From the NCBI GenBank assembly GCA_002428445.1, contig DIWJ01000044.1, positions 62,001 to 126,000 of the forward strand: a stretch of DNA of 64,000 nucleotides. The letters run 5' to 3'. A program made the translations under genes and the position numbers. This DNA comes from Syntrophaceae bacterium UBA6109 (lineage in GTDB: Bacteria > Desulfobacterota > Syntrophia > Syntrophales > UBA6109). The notes beneath the pieces are model-generated. The model was given only the letters and a program-made list of their open reading frames with translations, was not told where the DNA came from and did no database searches. Each line of letters begins with the position of its first letter. Positions within the stretch are counted from its first letter, which is position 1. This document shows positions 60,436-64,000 of the stretch, in pieces.

Positions 60436-60464
60436 TTGACAAGGACCATCAAAAGGTTTACTGG
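60436..60464 (+). promoter_or_regulatory. Promoter for the GntR/FCD regulator
   Basis: Consensus TTGACA, a 17-bp spacer and TACTGG. The -10 overlaps operator-like site 2. Confidence 0.5.
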
Positions 60465-60472
60465 TTGAACCA
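60462..60472. promoter_or_regulatory. GntR/FCD-type operator-like palindrome 2
   Basis: TGGTTGAACCA is a perfect 5-1-5 palindrome with TGGT-N3-ACCA. It overlaps the -10 and probable start point of the regulator's own promoter, so autorepression is likely. Confidence 0.55.
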
Positions 60473-60489
60473 CAAGGTGGAAGCTGGGT

Positions 60490-60610
60490 TTGAATCCGGC
60501 AGCGAGCGCATTCCCCGCGGCTTGCCATGGGGTAAGCGAGCGAATGATGTTCAAGATCCCTTCTTTGGGGATCGAAGATTCTACGGAGCTTGCTCCGGAG
60601 AGCTTCAATT
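60490..60610 (+). repeat. Dispersed repeat family 1, copy E
   Basis: Full length, close to copy D, with hairpin 1 partly changed (CCCCGCGGC-TT-GCCATGGGG) and hairpin 2 nearly intact. It forms most of the GntR gene's 5-prime untranslated region. Confidence 0.88.
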
Positions 60611-60677
60611 TATCCCCCCGAGAGAAAAACGGACAGACAGCGGTCCTGCAGTCCAAGAATACACCGAGGATTGAACC

Positions 60678-61394
60678 GTGAAAAAACCAACACAAGCCAA
60701 CGTCCTGAACCTCAAGGCGGCGAGAAGGAATCGTCTCTACGAGGAGATCATTGCCCAGATCCAGAATCTCATCAACAGCGGCAATCTCAAATCGGGAGAT
60801 CAGCTGCCTCCGGAAAGGGAATTGGCGGAGATTTTCAAGGTGTCGAGAAATTCCGTGCGCGAGGCCATTCGAGCCCTGGAAGAAAAGTCGATCCTCCAGA
60901 GCCGTCCGGGAGACGGGACCTACGTGGTTATTCCCGAGGAGAAATCTCTGATCGAGCCCCTGGCCGACGCCATTCAGAAGCAGAAGGACAAACTCCAGGA
61001 GATCTTCCAGTTCCGCCGCCTGATCGAGCCGCAGATCGCCTACCTTGCCGCGGAAAGCGCGTCGGACGAGGACATCGTGAAATTCCGCGGGATTCTGGAA
61101 GAGCAGGAACGGCAAATTCGGGCCGGGGAGAACGCGATCGAGCCGGACGTTCAGTTCCACCTGTCGCTGGCGAAGTCGGTGAAGAATTCTCTCCTGATGC
61201 GCGTCGTCGAAATTCTGAACGATGCCCTCCGGGAAAGCCGCGCCGAGTACGTCCAGAGCAAGACGCGCCAGGAGCTCTCGCTGAGCGCCCATTTCAAGGT
61301 GCTCGAGGCGATCGAAAAAAGGGATCCGCGGCTGGCATGGAAAGAGATGAACGAGCATCTGGTCAACACGGAAAGAGTCGTTTTCGGTCACTAG
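60678..61394 (+). CDS. GntR family transcriptional regulator, FCD (FadR-like) subfamily
   Basis: 238 residues. N-terminal winged helix-turn-helix: EIIAQIQNLINSGNLKSGDQ, then LPPERELAEIFKVSRNSVRE and AIRALEEKSILQSRPGDGTYV. The C-terminal FCD effector domain includes RRLIEPQIAYLAAESASDED, DVQFHLSLAKSVKNSLL and LSAHFKVLEAIEKRDPRLAW with the usual metal-binding His and Asp. Such regulators respond to small carboxylates or acyl-CoAs. It probably represses itself through the palindrome at 60462 and may control the downstream acyl-CoA synthetase genes. Its stop codon lies in the left inverted repeat of the MITE-like element. Confidence 0.9.
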   Translation: MKKPTQANVLNLKAARRNRLYEEIIAQIQNLINSGNLKSGDQLPPERELAEIFKVSRNSVREAIRALEEKSILQSRPGDGTYVVIPEEKSLIEPLADAIQKQKDKLQEIFQFRRLIEPQIAYLAAESASDEDIVKFRGILEEQERQIRAGENAIEPDVQFHLSLAKSVKNSLLMRVVEILNDALRESRAEYVQSKTRQELSLSAHFKVLEAIEKRDPRLAWKEMNEHLVNTERVVFGH

Positions 61395-61549
61395 CAGGTT
61401 GTTGAAAAAGTTGTGAAGGGCAGGTTGTTCAAAAATGTCCGGATGCAAGGCTTCTGAAATCCTGAGCCATGAGGCGTACTGGGCGGTACGTCGAATGGCG
61501 GAGGATGAAGAAAACGCAGCAGCCGGGCGTTTTTCAACAGCCTGCTAGT
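61390..61549. mobile_element. MITE-like element with 20-bp terminal inverted repeats (family 2)
   Basis: About 160 bp. Left end ACTAGCAGGTTGTTGAAAAA and right end TTTTTCAACAGCCTGCTAGT are inverted repeats with one mismatch. A second internal copy of the left-end core (GGCAGGTTGTTCAAAAATG) follows at about 61420-61440, and an internal stem GCGTAC/GTACGT. No coding capacity; no target duplication was seen. Non-autonomous element or a REP-like unit. Confidence 0.75.
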
Positions 61550-61596
61550 CTTTTGTCCCCGTCCGGGGATGGTTCAGGTTTGTCAAGGAGGTAGTT

Positions 61597-62844
61597 ATGG
61601 CCCGTTTGCATGAGCATGAAGGCAAGGCGATCCTGAAGATCGCCAAAGTGCCTGTCCCCAAGGGCGAAGTCGCCGCAACGCCCGCGGAAGTGAAGAGGAT
61701 CGCCGAAAAGATGGGAAAGCCTGTCGTGGTGAAGGCCCAGATCTGGGCGGGCGGGCGAGGCAAGGCCGGAGGCATCAAGGTCGCCGATACCCCGGTAGAC
61801 GCCGAAAAGGTCGCCGGGGCGATGCTGGGCGCCGTGATCAAGGGAATCAAGGTCGAGAAGGTTCTTGTCGAAGAAAAGCTGGACATCGCGAAGGAATATT
61901 ATGCCGGCATCATTGTCGATTCCTCCAAGGACGTGCGCGCCCCCGTCGTCATCTTCAGCACCGAGGGCGGGATGGACATCGAATCGGTTCCCGAGGAGAA
62001 GATTGCGCGCATGAACATCGACGTCCTGAGAGGGCTTCGGTACTACGATGCGCTCAACCTTTGCGTAAGGGCCGGCGTGCCCAGCAAGGTCCTGCCTGAC
62101 GTGGCCCGGATCGTTACGGGCCTGCACTGGGCTTTCAGGGAATACGGCTGCCGGACGGCGGAGATCAACCCCATGGTGGTTACGAAGGAAGGCAAGGTGC
62201 TGGCAAGCGACTGCCGCATGTCCATCGACGATTCGTCGGTGTGCCGCCATCCCGAACTCGGTATCGAAGTGGCGCGCGAGGCCGCCACGCTGCCGACGGA
62301 GCTCGACAAGATCGCCTGGCAGATCGAGGAGTCGGACCTGCGGGGGACGGCCTATATCGCGCAGATGGTCGAGGAGATCAGGGAGCCCGGCTATATCGGC
62401 TATCACGGCATGGGCGGAGGCGGCGCCATCCTCGGCGTCGACGCCTTGAACCGCGTCGGCTTGAAAATCGCCAATTACGCGGACACCAGCGGCAACCCGC
62501 CGGCGTCGAAGGTTTATCGGGCCGCCAAGGTGATCCTGTCCCAGAGGGGAATCGAAGGGTACATGCTGGGCGGTTTCATGGTGGCCAATCAGGAGCAGTG
62601 GCACCACGCCCACGGCGTCGTGAAGGCGCTCCGGGAAGAGATCCCGAAACGGCCCGGATTCCCCGCCGTACTGCTGCTTTGCGGAAACAAGGAAAAGGAA
62701 TCGCTCGAGATCCTCCAGGAGGGAACGAAGGATCTCCCGGGCCGCATCGAGATCTACGGGTCGGAAAAGGTCTATGAGACGGAGTTTCTCGCAAGGAGAC
62801 TCCTGGCCCTCATCGAAGAATACCGCAAGGACCGACGGAAATAG
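61597..62844 (+). CDS. ADP-forming acyl-CoA synthetase, beta subunit (SucC-like)
   Basis: 415 residues. ATP-grasp fold: ARLHEHEGKAILKIAKVPVP, VVKAQIWAGGRGKAGGIKVA, EYYAGIIVDSSKDVRAPVVI, AEINPMVVTKEGKVLASDCR, then the CoA-ligase beta domain GYHGMGGGGAILGVDALNRV, PPASKVYRAAKVILSQRGIE and GYMLGGFMVANQEQWHHAHG. Relatives are succinyl-CoA synthetase beta subunits, but the sequence is divergent enough that the acid could be another carboxylate. AAGGAGG precedes the ATG. With the sucD-like gene it should form an alpha/beta complex that gains ATP from an acyl-CoA. The 16-base gap to the ferredoxin gene indicates an operon. Confidence 0.85.
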   Translation: MARLHEHEGKAILKIAKVPVPKGEVAATPAEVKRIAEKMGKPVVVKAQIWAGGRGKAGGIKVADTPVDAEKVAGAMLGAVIKGIKVEKVLVEEKLDIAKEYYAGIIVDSSKDVRAPVVIFSTEGGMDIESVPEEKIARMNIDVLRGLRYYDALNLCVRAGVPSKVLPDVARIVTGLHWAFREYGCRTAEINPMVVTKEGKVLASDCRMSIDDSSVCRHPELGIEVAREAATLPTELDKIAWQIEESDLRGTAYIAQMVEEIREPGYIGYHGMGGGGAILGVDALNRVGLKIANYADTSGNPPASKVYRAAKVILSQRGIEGYMLGGFMVANQEQWHHAHGVVKALREEIPKRPGFPAVLLLCGNKEKESLEILQEGTKDLPGRIEIYGSEKVYETEFLARRLLALIEEYRKDRRK

Positions 62845-62859
62845 GGGAGGGAAGGACAC

Positions 62860-63144
62860 ATGGAATTCCTGGAAAGAACAATCAAGGTCAAGATCGACCA
62901 CGAAAAATGTAAAACGTGCAAGACGCACGCCTGCATCCCGGCGTGTAAACTCTATGCAAGAGGCATCATCACGCTCAAAGACGGCGTGCCCGTATTGAAC
63001 GGCGACGCCGATCATGCGCTGCGCATGGGAACGGATTGCCTCGCCTGCGAGTACGAATGCTGGTTCCGGGGGAACAGCGCCATCACCATCGAGGCGCCGA
63101 TCCCGGGTTTGGACCAATACCGGAAGAAACATGGGTTGGATTGA
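62860..63144 (+). CDS. FixX-like ferredoxin between sucC- and sucD-like genes
   Basis: 94 residues with seven cysteines: Cys17, Cys20, Cys25 and Cys29 in CKTCKTHACIPACKLYARG, and Cys60, Cys63 and Cys67 in GTDCLACEYECWF. The C(x2)C(x4)C(x3)C plus CLxC pattern resembles FixX-like ferredoxins (COG2440 type), which pair with ETF:quinone oxidoreductases; the second motif has x3 between its last two Cys. Likely binds one 4Fe-4S cluster and perhaps a second. GGAGGGAAGG precedes the ATG. It lies between the two subunits of an acyl-CoA synthetase, a combination whose purpose is unclear. Confidence 0.8.
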   Translation: MEFLERTIKVKIDHEKCKTCKTHACIPACKLYARGIITLKDGVPVLNGDADHALRMGTDCLACEYECWFRGNSAITIEAPIPGLDQYRKKHGLD

Positions 63145-63158
63145 GAGGCGGTGACGAT

Positions 63159-64000
63159 ATGGCGATCCTGTTGAAAAAAGAGACGAGAGTCCTGGTTCAG
63201 GGCATTACGGGCAGAGAGGGCTCGGCGCGCGCCGCTTTCATGCGCGGCGTCGGAACCAACGTCGTGGCCGGCGTCACGCCGGGCCGCGGCGGCGACGAGG
63301 TGAGCGGCATTCCCGTGTACAATACCGTCGAGGAGGCTGTCCGCGCACAGGGGGCCTTCGACGTCAGCGTCACGTTCGTTCCGGGCACGGCGCTGAAGGA
63401 AGCCGTTTACGAGGCCTTGGATGCGGGGATCCGGTGGATGGTCATGCCCGTCGAACGCGTGCCTCTCTACGACATCCTGGAAATCGTGGCCTACGGCAAG
63501 CAGAAGAACGCGATGCTGCTGGGGCCTGGAACCATCGGGATTCATAGCCCCGGCATTGGAACGCTTGGCTGGCTGGGAGGGTCTGTCGAGAATGCCAGGA
63601 ATCGCTTCGTGCCGGGGCATGTAGGGGTGATCTCCCGCAGCGGCGGCCAGTCGGGAACCTTGCCCTGGACGATCAAGGTGGCGGGCATGGGCGTCAGCAC
63701 CGTCATTCATGTCGGGACGGAACCCGTAACGGGCATGTCGACGGACGAGATCCTGCCCTTTTTCCAGGAAGATGACGAGACCCATGCGGTGGTGATGTTC
63801 GGCGAGATCGGCGGCACGCAGGAGGAGGAAGCCGCGGATATCGTCAAGGCCGGAAAATTCACCAAACCGTTGGTCGTATACGTGGCGGGCGCCTGGGCGC
63901 CCGCCGGCATGAGGTTTTCTCATGCCAGCAGCATTGTGGAAAGGGGGAAGGGCTCGGCGAAGGACAAGATCAACTACCTGCGGGAAGCGGGGATCCATGT
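63159..64000 (+). CDS. ADP-forming acyl-CoA synthetase, alpha subunit (SucD-like), partial
   Basis: At least 280 residues; the frame runs off the window. CoA-binding Rossmann domain: VLVQGITGREGSARAAFMRG, VAGVTPGRGGDEVSGIPVYN, TFVPGTALKEAVYEALDAGI. The succinyl-CoA ligase domain follows: LLGPGTIGIHSPGIGTLGWL, GVISRSGGQSGTLPW, HVGTEPVTGMSTDEILPFFQ, then the probable phospho-histidine in MRFSHASSIVERGKGSAKDK, aligned with the GHAGA His of SucD. GAGGCGGTGA precedes ATG 63159. It pairs with the beta subunit at 61597; only a short C-terminal end should be missing. Confidence 0.85.
   Translation, partial: MAILLKKETRVLVQGITGREGSARAAFMRGVGTNVVAGVTPGRGGDEVSGIPVYNTVEEAVRAQGAFDVSVTFVPGTALKEAVYEALDAGIRWMVMPVERVPLYDILEIVAYGKQKNAMLLGPGTIGIHSPGIGTLGWLGGSVENARNRFVPGHVGVISRSGGQSGTLPWTIKVAGMGVSTVIHVGTEPVTGMSTDEILPFFQEDDETHAVVMFGEIGGTQEEEAADIVKAGKFTKPLVVYVAGAWAPAGMRFSHASSIVERGKGSAKDKINYLREAGIH

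Noticed and set aside
61390..61549. Target-site duplication around the MITE-like element
   Set aside because: The flanks TCA and CTT do not repeat; only the inverted ends themselves match.

Overview
The window is GC-rich chromosomal DNA, almost fully coding. Gene content points to a deltaproteobacterium-like anaerobe, most likely of the Syntrophales/Syntrophaceae type. The signs are several cobalamin-binding radical SAM enzymes, many exported lipoproteins, a CarD regulator, a biotin-dependent acyl-CoA carboxyltransferase, ADP-forming acyl-CoA synthetase subunits with a FixX-like ferredoxin, and a remnant of a TRAP-transporter binding protein. The taxonomic call is inference from gene families only. 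I saw no rRNA, tRNA, CRISPR array, prophage or complete insertion sequence.

Layout. 1-6.7 kb: end of one B12/radical SAM gene, a Tll0287-like haem protein with an EF-hand loop, an HpaA-like lipoprotein, an Lgt-like membrane protein and two overlapping B12/radical SAM genes. 6.6-10.4 kb (minus): uup and recQ. 10.8-18.6 kb: an exported WD40-caspase lipoprotein, a K+ channel, a double-domain PPK2 enzyme, a CPA2 antiporter and a DUF4126 protein. 18.8-23.7 kb: C69 dipeptidase, SRAP, DUF3124 lipoprotein, a ModA-like protein without a signal peptide, an exported YidD-like protein, and a truncated receiver-domain remnant next to a repeat. 23.7-25.9 kb (minus): a macro-domain protein and a phosphoglycerate mutase whose sequence is circularly permuted. 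26-34.4 kb: pcm and an NlpD-like gene, a radical SAM gene, then carD-yacL-ispD-ispF-gltX. 34.5-39.2 kb: carboxyltransferase (minus), pgk, truA, rfbD. 39.5-49.3 kb: six consecutive exported proteins built from FlgT/LPP20, CsgG-like, TPR, GNA1162-like, fibronectin III and beta-helix modules. 49.4-60.1 kb: mutL, miaA, a TPR-SLH lipoprotein, valS, nadC, birA, coaX, coaE and a Cam-type carbonic anhydrase. 60.1-64 kb: a dctP remnant, a GntR/FCD regulator with operator-like palindromes, then sucC-like, ferredoxin and sucD-like genes running off the end.

Two families of short dispersed non-coding repeats run through the window. Family 1 (about 120 bp, two strong TT-loop hairpins) has six full or partial copies. 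Family 2 is MITE-like, with near-perfect 20-bp terminal inverted repeats in one copy and a second truncated copy. They sit next to gene ends and next to both gene remnants.

The strongest candidates for something new are the permuted phosphoglycerate mutase (24.3-25.9 kb) and the CsgG/GNA1162/LPP20 envelope cluster (39.5-49.3 kb).
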